From Leucaena leucocephala (Eukaryota > Streptophyta > Magnoliopsida > Fabales > Fabaceae): DNA of 64,000 nt. Location: NCBI GenBank assembly GCA_037074615.1, contig CM073558.1:6253501-6317500 (forward strand), in the 5' to 3' direction. The translations under genes were made by a program, and so were the position numbers. Positions within the stretch are counted from its first letter, which is position 1. Every line of letters begins with the position of its first letter. The notes below the pieces were generated by a model. It did no database searches. It worked only from the letters and a program-made list of their open reading frames with translations, and was not told the DNA's origin. Positions 12,572 to 24,419 of the stretch are shown here, one piece after another.

Positions 12572-13029
12572 TACTACAAACAAATTGACTTTCAACAGCA
12601 AATTTTGTCGCTACTGAATACCTTTAGCGACGATATATTGTCACCGCCTATAAGACTGTCACCTATTACATTGGCAACGACAATTGAAAGTTACCGCTAA
12701 ATGTCAATAATTAACAGTAACAATAAGTCACCACTGAAAGTTTGACAGAAGTCGTCCCAATTAGCGTCGTCAACAAAGGTAAGTCAAAGGTAGAAACAAT
12801 TGTTTTTTAAAAAAATTTCTATAATTTTTCTTATATGAAAAAAATATAATTTAATCACAAAAATAATAAATGCTAAATAACTAAATAAACCAGAATATAA
12901 TAACATTGATAAATATTTTTGATCATCGTATAAAATATCAAATTACTTCAATTATTTAAACATATTTAAAATTAAAATAAAATTATTCAGTTTATACATA
13001 AATATTATATAGAATGATCAATACTAGAA

Positions 13030-14355
13030 GTAGAAGAAGTAGGTGAATGTGGTTTCCCTTCTACATCAAGGCAGCGAATTGATCTTGTATCATTTGTTCT
13101 GTTTGTTCCATTAGCCTTTGCTTGAATTGCATATGCTCTTCTTGCATTTTTTTTCACGTTCTACTGCACGCTCTGCCTCCATTTTTTCTCTCTCCTCTTG
13201 ACATTTTTTATCAAACTCTTCATGCAATTGGGCAAGCACACTCTGCACAACTTAACTATCACTAGATTGAGGGAGATTTCTCTTCCTTGAAGACTCTACT
13301 CTATACCCTTTCCCTCTTACATACCCTGACCTTTCATCAAGAACTATCGCCAATATTTCCTCTGACGTCATTTGGGCATCACTCTCTATCACTTGCTAAA
13401 CCTAGTCGAATACTTCTTAGATCAGCAAAGAAGTTAGGGTATTGGTTATCAAAGTGTTTTCAAGTTAAAGAATCAACTTGATGTCTCAATACATCATCAT
13501 TTGAGTGTTTCTCCTTGTGCCACCTTATTTCTTTAGCTATATCTCTTGACATATAAAGTCTTTGTAGCCTAGGTGTTATGGGAAAATGCCTCAAGATTTT
13601 ATGTGGAACCTTCTTCCTTTTCTATTTCTCTAACTTCCATCTAGGCATCTTACATTTAGGACATGATTCTGTATTTGTGTACTCTCCCCAATGCAATATG
13701 TAATCATTCTCACAAGTATCAATTTTATGATACTCTAAACCTATATCATGAATTATCTTTTTAGCTTCATAAAATGAGTTTGACACTAAAGCCCCTTCTG
13801 GGAGAACTTCTTTTAATAAGCCCAACAACACATCCATAGATTTATTACTCCAATGGTTAAGGCACTTCACTTGAAGCAACTTTACAATAAAAGAAAGTTT
13901 AGATATCTTCACACAACTTGGATAAAGTTTAGTTTCAGCATCTTTTAATAAGTCAAAGAATTTTTTAGCTTGAACATTAGGCTCTTTGCTCTCATAGTCA
14001 CTAGTATTTGATAATCCACACATGGAACTCCATATGCATAACATACCATCCTGACAAACTTCTCATTATCAATATCATTTTCTAGGTCATGACTAAAAGT
14101 TCCACAATCTGTCTAAAATCTTCTAATTCCATCATGCAACTCCCACATGTTGTAACTATTCTAGAAACTCTTGCTCAATAAATCTGTCATAACATCTATT
14201 ATCACTTTAAATATAACATTCATGCATCTTTTACATGGGCAATGTATTTGATTTACCATACCAGGTTGAATAAATTTCCATCCTAGAAAAGCATCCACTC
14301 CTTTAATATATGATAGGTTGCTTCTGTCTTTAATATGTAGCCAACTTTTATCCAT
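13030..14355 (-). pseudogene. CACTA transposase remnant (tnp2-like, fused by deletion to TNPA/PTTA-like part)
   Basis: Read on the minus strand, 14355-14161 encodes a transposase-associated domain starting MDKSWLHIKDRSNLSYIKGV and keeping the CPCKRCMN zinc-ligand motif. Next, 14044-13622 encodes tnp2 sequence (KLSFIVKLLQVKCLNHWSNK; SFYEAKKIIHDIGLEYHKI; SCPKCKMPRW). This runs on, with stops, through RLQRLYMSRDIAKEIRWHKE and RSIRLGLASD. Immediately afterwards the frame reads EEILAIVLDERSGYVRGKGY, typical of the second CACTA protein (PTTA/En-Spm family). The DDE catalytic core of tnp2, normally between these parts, is missing, so an internal deletion fused the two genes. Several stops and frameshifts confirm inactivity. 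Confidence 0.85.
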
Positions 14356-15046
14356 TTTTTCCCTAAAAAGTTACACCTAGGATAAAACAAGAAAATCCAG
14401 CAAACATATCAATACATAAACATATGTAGTTCCTCAAAAAGACATTATATAAATAAATAAAATCAACTAGATGCCAGACTATATGAGCTAAATTCAAAAG
14501 CAAGTTACCAAACCCATGTTGTTGCTATAGCAAGACTATGTGTAGCCCTTCTCTTTTAACGAATATTGTTGCTAATTACTGTGCATCATGATAGACTCCT
14601 TCCTGTTATCTATTTGTTTATTTGAATAGTAATTGAACTCTTTTTTATGAATGGCCTAGTTTATGGTCTAGTTTATTTATTGTTGCTAATATGGATCATA
14701 GACAAGAGAACGGTGTTTTTATGAATGGCCTAGTTTATCTAGTAATTGAACTCTTCCTATTATCTTCTAGAATAGGCCATCCCAAAGGATTGCTTGACAA
14801 ATTTATCATATGAATGGTGTTCAAGTATCCTATTTGTAAAGAGATTTCACCTGTCAATCAATTGATTCTATGAGAAATCCAAACCTACATGAAAATTAAA
14901 ATATTTCCTTTATAGGATTGATACGTTCTTTTTGTTGTAATATTTACTTCTTGGTCTATATATACAACGTAAAATCTTGTTTGTGATCTTCATCTATAAA
15001 AAAATTCACCAATTGACATGTTAAAGCGTATAGTGCAAGTCCTTTG

Positions 15047-16811
15047 TGTAAGGAATTGGAAGACACGCAACAGAAATTAACTTAAAAATTTTTCTATTCC
15101 CTGCCAGGATCTATCGTATGTGTTTAAGTCAAGTGGAAAGAAGTATTAGCCTCAGTATTTAGTCGCGACTTTCTCAGCTTCTGGTTGCGACGTCCATAGC
15201 TTCTCTCCGCAGCTCATGATCTCTTTTCGATCACAAGAAATTGACGACTCAGGTCAGCTTCCTCTACTGGTATCCACACGAACAACGTTCCAACCACGAA
15301 TGACGTCCTAGCGCCTCTTGTCCCTCCAGGGCTTACTCAAGAATTCGTTCTCTCCGTCTTTATTTCGGCAGTTTCTTATTTGTAAACCTTTTGTGAATTC
15401 CCGTTCACAATTTTTCCTTCCCAACCATAGCTCCTAAATATCAGATATATAGGATGCTATGCATGTTACCACATACTTGAATTTTTGGAATTAATCTTAT
15501 ATTAATTCTAAAATTAATACAATATCATATATTGTATAATTTGATAAGAAACTAATTAAATAAATAGTGTTTGTATTAAATCCATCCCACATATTTAATT
15601 CACCCATTTATTTAATTTAAAATAAAGATAAGATGGAATTACATTTGATTTATTCTCATAAATTAAATTTGAAATATCATTTCAATTTGAATTTCAAATT
15701 CAAACGTGATAAAGATTTAATTTTATCCTTATAAATTAAATCTTGTAAATATCTCTTATATGAGATATCATATCAATTTGAATTTCAAATTCAAACGTGA
15801 TATAGATTTAATTTATCCTTATAAATTAAATCTTATAAATATCTTTTATATATAATATATATACAAATTTATATATATACGAATATAAATATAAATAAAT
15901 ATATACATCCACCCTGGATCATTCATTGAATCTGAACATATCTTAGATTCATTGAATCTGGACATCATAGCTCGTGTTGGGCTATTTTGTGTGCAACCCT
16001 GTAGGCCCATATGAAGTTGGCAGTGGGCCATTTACTATACTGACTCACAAGTCACAAGCGGCCTCTAGCAAGACATCATGACTACCCAAATCATATGAGG
16101 ATCGATGAACGATGTAACCTTTTATACAACCATATCATATCCCTTTTGTCACACGATATTTTGGTCATGGATGAGGCATGAAGAATGTCATCCTCCTATT
16201 CCTGACCGTTACTTTCTCGATCCCTGATTAGTCTGACTATAGAAATAGAACTACCTTTCCATTACAGTATGGCCATACATTTCTCAGACTCACTCATAGA
16301 GGGGCCTAGTAATATCTCTCTACGAATGTGAGGGACAAATTTTATCTTGACCATTCACATTCCTCCGCACTGAAAACCACTAAGCCCGAACATAGTCTTT
16401 ATGATCACTCGGTCAAAAGTGACTTTTGACTAGATCAAAGCTGAGCGTTTGTCATGTAGGAATCCATGATGATCTCAGGTCAAAGAGCATAGTGACATGG
16501 TTTGTATATGAGAGAAGCTTATGACTTAACCCATGCAGCTCTCTCATAGCAGGTCGGTCCAACACCTTGTACTCTTACATGTGTCTATGACTTTGATTTA
16601 TATCTATATACATCTTCAAAGTCATACTGGTCTTATTTCATCTCTGATCCTGCATAGATAACCGACCAGGGACATTTAGGATAAGATCATGAGTTATCCA
16701 AGGATGATCATCACAGTAAACATGCAATTAATATGATAACACAATTAATAAATTCATAAATCAGCAATATTCATAAGATAATGATTGGCCCCTAGGGCAC
16801 AATTTCTAACA
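15047..16811 (-). mobile_element. Solo LTR of a retrotransposon (copy A), TSD CTTTG
   Basis: On the minus strand it begins TGTTAGAAATTGTGCCCTAG and ends TTCCAATTCCTTACA, with the TG...CA termini expected of an LTR. Perfect 5-bp target duplication CTTTG lies at 15042-15046 and 16812-16816. It is highly similar, in inverted orientation, to 29124-31020. No internal retroelement region remains, so it arose by LTR-LTR recombination. It sits inside the CACTA element and is therefore younger than it. Length and end sequence suggest a Copia lineage, but no coding region is present to prove it. Confidence 0.92.
15650..15850. repeat. Two-unit, roughly 90-bp tandem repeat within solo LTR A
   Basis: Units contain AATTTGAATTTCAAATTCAA and TCCTTATAAATTAAATCT, repeated twice. 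The homologous array in solo LTR B has three units. Confidence 0.65.
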
Positions 16812-16839
16812 CTTTGTAGTCCAAGACACATTAAACTTT

Positions 16840-17570
16840 CCTATTTAGGTTTCCCCAAGTGCGTCCCTCTTTCCAACTGTGATGTTATTTAAGCAATGTG
16901 GTATCCTTCTAGAAAGTTTATTTTGAGAAAGATTATCCAATATGCTTATCTTCTTAACCTCACATAAATCAACTAGAATATAACATTCATATTTGTTTTC
17001 TTAACTTTTAAGATGAGATCCCTTAAGTTCAAAAATAAACTTAACAATCTTGAAACTTGACCTGAAAAATTGTTCTTCATTGGATCATAATAGGGAACGT
17101 AGAAGGCAGAGTTACCATGAAATGGTTGCTTTGCAAATGCAAGTATTTCAGCAATATGGCATATTCAGATGGTTTGGCAAAGGGCCATTGAATTTACTTT
17201 GAGAAAGATCTAGATATGTAAGTTCAGTTAAGTTGCAAAAACTATCTAGTAATGAACCTGTTAAATAATTCCTAGACCAAATAAGGTAACTCAAATGTTA
17301 AAAATGTCCAATACAGCAAGGTATTTCTCCAGATAGTTGGTTTGCCACTCATATCCAAGTTGGTCTGTTACTCATATCCAATATTCTTAATCTAGTAGTT
17401 GATGACCCCACCTTGAAATTTCCTTTGAAGTTATTGTTTTTGAGATCCAAAAACAATAAATTTGTGAAATTTGATCCTACAAGCAGACATGGACTACTCA
17501 AGTTGTTGTTTGACAACAAGAACCCTCAATTCATTGTTACCCTGACCAAATTCTTGAGAAAGTAACCAGA
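16840..17570 (-). pseudogene. Captured LRR receptor-like protein fragment within CACTA element
   Basis: Translation of the minus strand gives successive plant extracellular leucine-rich repeats: NLLFLDLKNNNFKGNF, RLRILDMSN, QLSGEIPCCIGHF, NLTELTYLDLSQSKFNGPLP and NLSQNKLSRRIPHCLNNIT. LxxLxLxxNxLxGxIP spacing is preserved in most units. Stops and frame changes separate them, so it is not translatable as one protein. Such repeats are typical of receptor-like proteins and kinases of plant immunity or development; no membrane or kinase part is present. It lies between the nested solo LTR and the right end of the CACTA element, which suggests capture by the transposon. Confidence 0.78.
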
Positions 17571-20090
17571 TAAATTATTATTTAACAAGTCAAGATCACT
17601 CAAGTGAGGGAATTAGATGAAATATCAATAGATTGTATATATGAAGTAATTTTGAGGTGGAATTGAGTTCAAAGGGACCAACGAACAAGAAGTGAGTCAA
17701 ATTGAATTTATTCAATTTTGTGTTGATTGTCAACAGCCAAAATGAATTGATGGGTGAAAATAGGAGAACAGAGAGAGCATATACAGCAGCTATTTGTCAA
17801 AAATCGTAATCCTAAAAAGGAGCGAGCATATATAGCAGCTAAGATTTACAATTTCAGTTTGATTTGAAGTTTAAAAGCTCAAATCCTTAATCTTTCCCAC
17901 TTAATCAACCAAAAATCACCCAAAACTTCAACTTCATCGGTGACAAAATAGAGAAGTCAAAGATGAAGATGGAGTCAGAGACCTCACCTCAGCTGGTCAA
18001 GTATGCCGCAAGCTCATCCCTCCTTTAGCCACCCTTCAGATGTCTCACCCTTTAGTCCTTCTCCCGTGCTCCCCTCTCTCTTTCTCATCACTCTCACTGC
18101 AGATGAGCGAGGCAACCGATGAAGAACAAAGGTGCGTGACTGTGACAATGGGCTCTGCGAAAAGGCACGATCTAAAGGTCTGAATCGCGTCTGAACTAAA
18201 GGATAAAGGTCTGAAGTTTGAAGTTTTCGCAATAGAGAGAAATTATGTGGCAGATGCAATAGGGATTAGGGGGATTTAGGGTTAACATATTTAGGAAAAT
18301 AATCTTCAGCGATGAAAAGAAAAAGTTGCCATTGAAAGTCTTACTTTCAATGGCGACAGAAAGGGTTGCCGCTAAATGTCTTACTTTTACCAAATAATTT
18401 TTTACAAAATAATCCATTTAATAAAATAATGATACTTTTCCCACAATAGTTTCTTTAGATTATTAGGGAATTTTTGTAAACTTTTCTGGGCAAATGATAC
18501 TTCTAACTATTTTTCTTGAATTTTTCAAAAAATAAGTCTTTAATTCCAAAAAATAACTATTAAATCATTTGGGTCTCTTTTCGTTGAATAAAATCTTTTA
18601 TAATTTTCTAAGGAATTAAAATACTTATTTTATGATTTTTTCTTAATTTTTCTTAACCCTAAAATATTTGTAATGATTATTTTTTCTCTAAAATTTTACT
18701 TTTTAGACTTTTTAATTTCAGAAAAATACTCTTAAACTCAATAATACCTTATAAATCCTTTTTATAAAAGTTGAGATGTTATATGAAATGCAACTCTAGA
18801 GAGCATATGCAACAATGACTAAGAATATATGTATGTAATTTACATTCATTCTTTCTCTTGATCTCTCCCTCTCTCTATCTCATCCCCCACATTGTCTCTA
18901 ACACACAGATACTAACTCTCATGCTCATTGACACACATTTATAATATCTCTCTCATGCACATACTCCTGCTTCATCTCCTTCTTTCATAGACATTACATT
19001 ATTATATGTATAATCTTTCCTTACTATAATAACACATGAAATTCCTTTATTTAATATTTAAAATAACATTATTCAATAATTTGATTCTATGTATTAGATA
19101 TATAGTTGCTTCAGACCCCTCTAAAGTGGGAAAAAATTTATAAAGACTTTTAGCGACGACAATTATTGCTGCTGAAGGATACAAAAGTCACCGCTGGAGA
19201 CAAAAACTTGTGCTACAAAAATTATAGACTTTCTGTCCCGACACATGTATGTCACTGTAAATACTAGAACATTCTGCGGCAACAGTTACTGTCGCTGTAG
19301 AAAAGTGTTGCCAAAATTTTTGACTTATTAACTTTTGCGGTGACAAATAAAGTCGCTGCTGAAAAGTCATCGCCAAAATTTTATTTTTTTGTAGTGTATA
19401 AACTGGCATTTATACTTCCTTTTTCATTTCATTAAGAAACTTGATGTTACACCCCCATTAACAACAAACTAGGGGTTGTAATCTGGAAAATTTCAGATTT
19501 AAGGAATATGCTTAAACCATATGGCCAACCATAAGCAAGAACACCCAACCAGATACAACCTCATTTCTCACTTATACACGCTTGAATCTATGCCTAGCTC
19601 CCTAATTCTTCCATTTTCTCTCACTAACCAGATTTTAAAATCATAATCTCCTCTCCAATGAAACTTTTAATGAAGGAAGAAGGGCAGGAGGGTAAGTAGG
19701 AGGCTTGCCTCTACTCAGTCATTAAGTTGCAAGTGGGACTCGGCCTTCTCCTTCACTTCTTCCCCGCCCCCTTCGACTTCTTTTGATTCCTCTGCTCTCT
19801 TCGTCACTCTCTAAGGTCTCCAATTTGTAGAAATAAGAGAGGAGAAGGCTGAGATTTGGTTTATATTAATTAGCTATACTTTGGACCTATCATTTACTCT
19901 TATTTATGCCTTTTGGCCCCTTAACTCCTCATATTTTCAAATTTTGGCCCAACTTAACTTATTTATCCGGTATTCAAAATTTGGAATGTTACAAATTTGG
20001 ATTCATTCTTATCTGATATTAAATATTCTTCACAACAAAAATACATAATTACTTTTATTATACGTACATATATAATTTATGGAATGGCGG

Positions 20091-20571
20091 GATTGGATTA
20101 TTTACATAATGGCTGTAAGCCTGCAATGGTGCATAGAGACCTTAAGGCCTCCAACATTTTGCTGGACAAGAATATGGAAGCTACGATTGCTTACTGTGGA
20201 TTACCAAGAGCTTTCGCAAATGATATTGATAGTCATGTCTCAACTCGTCCTGCTGGAGCAGTTGGTTACCTTGATCCTGAGTAAGAATTTTTTTTATTTT
20301 ATTTATAGAATATATATTTTCTTATCAGTATATTGGCGTATTGTGATCCATGAAGTATTCTATTCCACTTAGTAGGATAAGACTTCTCAACATGTATTCT
20401 TTTTCATCAATTAAGAAGTCATTCAAATTAGTTTAAGATTCCAAATAAGAATGTCAATCCATTACAAAGGGAATAAGTGAACACTAATTTAATGAAATTA
20501 TACAAATTAATCTCATTTAATGCATCAATTTTAGTTTTTTATTTTACTTTTAATAGTATGAATTATACATA

Positions 20572-20607
<36 letters not shown>

Positions 20608-21224
20608 TGTATGTATGTATGTATGTATAGACAACGGTCACAAACTATAGTTTTGTTTTGAAAGAACTCTAACAGGGAAGAAAAGTCTCTCATTGAAATT
20701 CGTTTGACTTTTTCTAACTCAATTTGGATGTATGATTGAATACACAAAAATATTAATGGAAAGATAAATTTTGAGATCTAATTAACAATTTTTTTCCCTT
20801 TTAACAGATGTCAAAATTCTGGAAACCTTACAAAAGGGAGTGATGTTTATAGTTTTGGAATAATTCTGCTAGAACTGGTGACTGGAAAACCAGCAGCAAA
20901 AAGGCAACCAAATAATACTTTCGTTCTCCTACTTGAATGGGTCATCCCTAAACTTGGAAACAAGGATATCCAGTCCATTGTTGATCCAAGGTTAAAAGGA
21001 CAAAACATTGTTGATTCTGCTACGAAATTTCTTGAGATAGCCATGCCATGCACTTCAACACTTGCAATTCAAAGTCCTGATATAAGTCAAGTAGTAGTTG
21101 AACTAAGGGAATGTTTGGCAATGGAGATAAGAATGGAAGGACCAGTGACAACACCAATTGTAGCAGTTCTTTGGATATGAGTACTTCGCAATTTGATTCA
21201 AGCATTACTCCGTCTGCTCGATAG
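20091..21224 (+). pseudogene. Receptor-like kinase pseudogene (duplicate of 1857-2931)
   Basis: The exons correspond to 20091-20280 and 20808-21224. Several independent lesions are visible relative to copy 1. The acceptor before exon 1 has changed from GCAG to GCGG. The DFG motif reads YCG (IAYCGLPRAF). GTFGYLDPE reads GAVGYLDPE. One G is lost near 21139, which shifts the frame and ends translation early at 21180. HRDLKASNILLD is still present. The loss of DFG, the splice site and the C-terminal tail shows relaxed constraint. Confidence 0.88.
20571..20630. repeat. (TGTA)n tetranucleotide expansion in kinase-pseudogene intron
   Basis: About twelve TGTA units follow a short AT run. The paralogous intron (about 2318-2336) has only a short TATATATA tract, so the array expanded after the duplication. 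Confidence 0.9.
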
Positions 21225-21732
21225 ATAGATAGATGTTTATATTTCAAATTTAATCTCTCCAAAATGATCCCAGATCGATTTGAGTAACCCATTTCTTGTG
21301 CATATATGCGTGCTTGTATGTTGAACAATATATGGTTGTAGCTATTAGTTTGCAAGATTTGATAGAGGAGTGTATGATGAGAACTTTTGCCATTAAGTTG
21401 AGAACCAAGTAATTAAGGACATTTGTAATGTTACTCTTCTAGTAATATTGATTACTTAATTCCCAGCATGATAAGTCTACAAGGTAGAAATTTGTAATGT
21501 TGTTGTGAAAGTATAAATTCAGTATGATTTTGTAAATTAACTCATCAAATGAATAATTTTAGTAATGGCTAAAATTTCATCCATATATTATTTCTTAGTT
21601 GCATCAAGCATTTTTAATCTTATTTATGATAGATGCTACTTTACCCTCTAGTAATTATACATACATATACACTAATTAGAAAAAAAACACTATTTACAAA
21701 CGGTTAAAGCATTGATCAACAAATTGATGTCT

Positions 21733-22069
21733 ATAGAGAAAAACTCAAAAGCTTTAAGGTGGAACGAGAGACTTCAAGTTGCTATAGATGCAGCAAAAGG
21801 TTAGAGAACTTGTGATATTTTCTATCCTTAACAATCTCATTTTACCACATACCTTACATAATCCAATGATGTTGTAGGATTGGAATATCTTCATAATCGT
21901 TGTAAGACTCCCATAATTCATAGACTTAAAATCATCCAATATTTTGTTAAATCAGTCCATGGTGGCCAAGATTGTTGATTTTGGATTATCTGAGAGCATT
22001 TTAAAAATAAAAGAGATACTCATCTATCAACTCGACCAGCTAGCACACCTGGTTATATATTGATCCTGA
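21733..22069 (+). pseudogene. Third receptor-kinase remnant
   Basis: A small exon (about 21733-21799) encodes KALRWNERLQVAIDAAK and ends at a GTTAG donor. After a 78-bp intron ending TTGTAG, exon 21878-22069 encodes LEYLHNRCKTPIIHR-LKSS, then NILLNQSMVAKIVDFGLSES. The catalytic Asp codon of HRD is deleted in frame. The activation segment is frameshifted just before GYLDPE. It belongs to the same receptor family as the two copies upstream but is more diverged, so this is the relic of a tandem cluster. Confidence 0.75.
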
Positions 22070-22261
22070 GTTGATCATTGCATTTTATTAATGAACGAAT
22101 TTTAGAAAATAATATCCCATAATGTTTCTGCTTCAAACTCAATTTAATAGAGTTGTTTTGCTATAAAATTTAGGAATAAACATAAGTATATTAATTCAAA
22201 GAAAATAAAGAACTATTACAAACAAATATATCAACAATAATTATTGGCTCTTGCTTTTTAG

Positions 22262-22367
22262 TTTGGAAAATGATCCGTATTCCACTTATAGCATCTGTTT
22301 TAGCTTTGGCGGTTGCAATCTTGATTTCTCTAGGAATTTGGATCTTCCAAATTAAAAAAACTGACAG
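22262..22367 (+). pseudogene. Isolated transmembrane exon of a receptor-like kinase
   Basis: Bounded by an acceptor (CTTTTTAG) and a donor (AG|GTACGC), the exon encodes IRIPLIASVLALAVAILISL followed by GIWIFQIKKTD. That is a 22-24 residue hydrophobic helix with a basic cytoplasmic edge, as in the membrane-spanning exon of malectin-like LRR receptor kinases. It lies downstream of the kinase remnant, the reverse of normal order. It therefore derives from a further array unit or a rearrangement. Confidence 0.65.
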
Positions 22368-24055
22368 GTACGCACAAAATGCTACTTGTATATATTATTA
22401 TGTGCTAATATAACTTGTTTCTTATTAAGATAAGTAATTTTATATATTAAAAATATTTATTATATCTCTAAATAAAAAATTATCATATATAAGTACTCAT
22501 AAATATTAATAAAAAAATTATAATGGTAAAACAGTATTCAGCACTTTTACGTTATTTTCCAAATACTAACTAGAACCTTAATTTTATTTATAGTATATTT
22601 AGTATCATAATATTAGTTTTTTTCAATTGATCCAGTACCCATTTTATTGTTTTGTTACATCCATTATAAGAATTATAGTCTAGGATGACTGGCTACCAAT
22701 CAATAATTCTGGTGGGCAGCTTGATTCAATCACTACCCTCTCAACTAGGTAGTTTAAAAGTCACAATTCATCATCCTTGTTTGAGGATCCCTATATCAAC
22801 ATCTTTTTCTTACAAAAATATTTGGTTTACATGTCATGAAAATGTGGATATTGTTATATGTCATATTAAATAATTTCTTAAACTTACTCCTTAGAAGTTA
22901 TGTTTTTATTGGATTAACAAGTTACTCCCTCATATCTTAATTATAAGATTTAGTTAACTTTTTAAAAAAATTAAAGAAATTAAATAAATTAGTTAATTAT
23001 AATAAAATTTAATTATTTAAATAAATTTATATTATATATATTTTAATTAATTAATTAATTATAATTTATTTATTTATTTAATTTTTTAAATTAATTTAAA
23101 AAATTTAACTATCTCTTCTAATTCTAATTAGAAGAGTAGATAACATATGACATGACCATCATTGTGACATAAATTCCCCCACCCCACACACAACGCTAGT
23201 TCTGTCACGCTATGCACAGGCGTGACTGCACGAAGTACAAGGTAATCTGACACCTTGTAAGCCCCTTTAATTAATTATTAACTATTTATTATTTGTAATT
23301 GGCAAGATCTAATTCACTAATATAATATCAAGTGACAATATACTACGCATTGAATTTTTTTTAGACGTTGGATTTCTTGAACATATTTGCTAGAATCAAT
23401 CAATTTCTGTAGAATATAGGACATTTTCTACGAATATATATATATATATATACATGTATGTATGTATGTATATACACACACAAATAAGGAAGGGGACTTC
23501 ATGTCTACAAATTAAATTTAGTGGAGTAACTTTTATTTAAAAGAAAAAAACTAACTCAGATTTATTATAAAATAAATTGACCATAACAATTATTAAGACT
23601 ACCAGGTGATCCACTCCCCAATACATATGAAGGAGTTTGTTCAATGTTTGCTATCTGAAATATAAATGACTTAGTAAGTAAATAAAGTATCATTACACAA
23701 TTTATTATTAATATAATTTCAAAGTACAAAGCAAAAATATTGAATCATAATTAGTTTCTCAGTATGAGACCGTCATACTTCGACAATTTAAACCTATAAA
23801 ATAAATGACATATGTACGAATCCATATTGGTTGATACAACTTTCACAATAACAAAAAAACGTTTTTATTAACATATCTATATACATATGTTGATATTTAA
23901 AACATATACTTAAGTTTATCATAACTAAGCTTGTATTTAATTAAAATAGAAACTGAAGAAATAAACTATAAGTTCAATTTAAACAAAAATTTAAATAAGA
24001 ATTTGTTTTCAATAATAATAAAACACATATTTTCAAAAACTTGTTTCATAATAGG
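22368..24055. other. Intergenic AT-rich sequence
   Basis: No gene supported. A TA/GTAT microsatellite lies at about 23432-23475. The rest shows no recognisable element ends. Confidence 0.45.
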
Positions 24056-24059
24056 AACC

Positions 24060-24350
24060 AACACAAATTGAATGACGAGCAACTCGAAACTCACGAACAT
24101 CAAGCACAACACAAGGTCATGAGTAACAAGCATAACACAAGGTCACACAAGGCCACGAATAACAAACGCAGCACAGAGGTTCAAGTAATAAGCGTAAACA
24201 TATAATTCACAAGGGGTAAATAACCAAGCGCGGCTCATAGCCATAAAAACAAGCTTGTATATATAGTTCACAAGGGTAAATAGCCAAGTAAACATAGCTT
24301 GAAGTCACGAAACAAATACATATACAAGAATCATGAATAACAAGGGTTAT
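24060..24350. repeat. Dispersed repeat family copy with ACGAAT subrepeats
   Basis: Tandem imperfect units built on ACACAAGGTCA(T/C)GAGTAACAAG and related words match the cores at 11340-11640 and 39690-39960. Confidence 0.55.
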
Positions 24351-24419
24351 GTGTCACTTTTTTTTATGTCCACAATCTTATAAGAAATCATTTTTTTCTA
24401 ATTCATTAAAATTAGGGAA

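Larger units (their letters stand above)
12572..19396 (-). mobile_element. CACTA (En/Spm) transposon, 6.8 kb, with transposase remnants and captured LRR fragment
   Basis: The left end reads TACTACAAACAAATTGACTT (first C mutated) and the right end reads TTTTTTTGTAGTG. The site is bracketed by TATA-type duplicated bases. The paralogous copy 1 has the uninterrupted site CCTCATATAAACT at 618-630, which proves the insertion. The subterminal motifs are decayed versions of the GCGGCGAC repeats in the 5071-8809 element, often with CG changed to CA or TG. It contains tnp2/TNPA-like remnants (13030-14355, minus), a nested solo LTR (15047-16811) and an LRR-receptor fragment (about 16840-17570, minus). 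It is a deletion derivative that cannot encode a full transposase. Confidence 0.92.
19397..21700 (+). repeat. Segmental duplication, copy 2, right part
   Basis: Continues the match to copy 1 from base 625 on. It includes non-coding upstream sequence, both kinase exons and 3' flank. It lacks the 524-bp insert seen at 1098-1621 and has an extra segment near 21560-21650. Confidence 0.85.
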
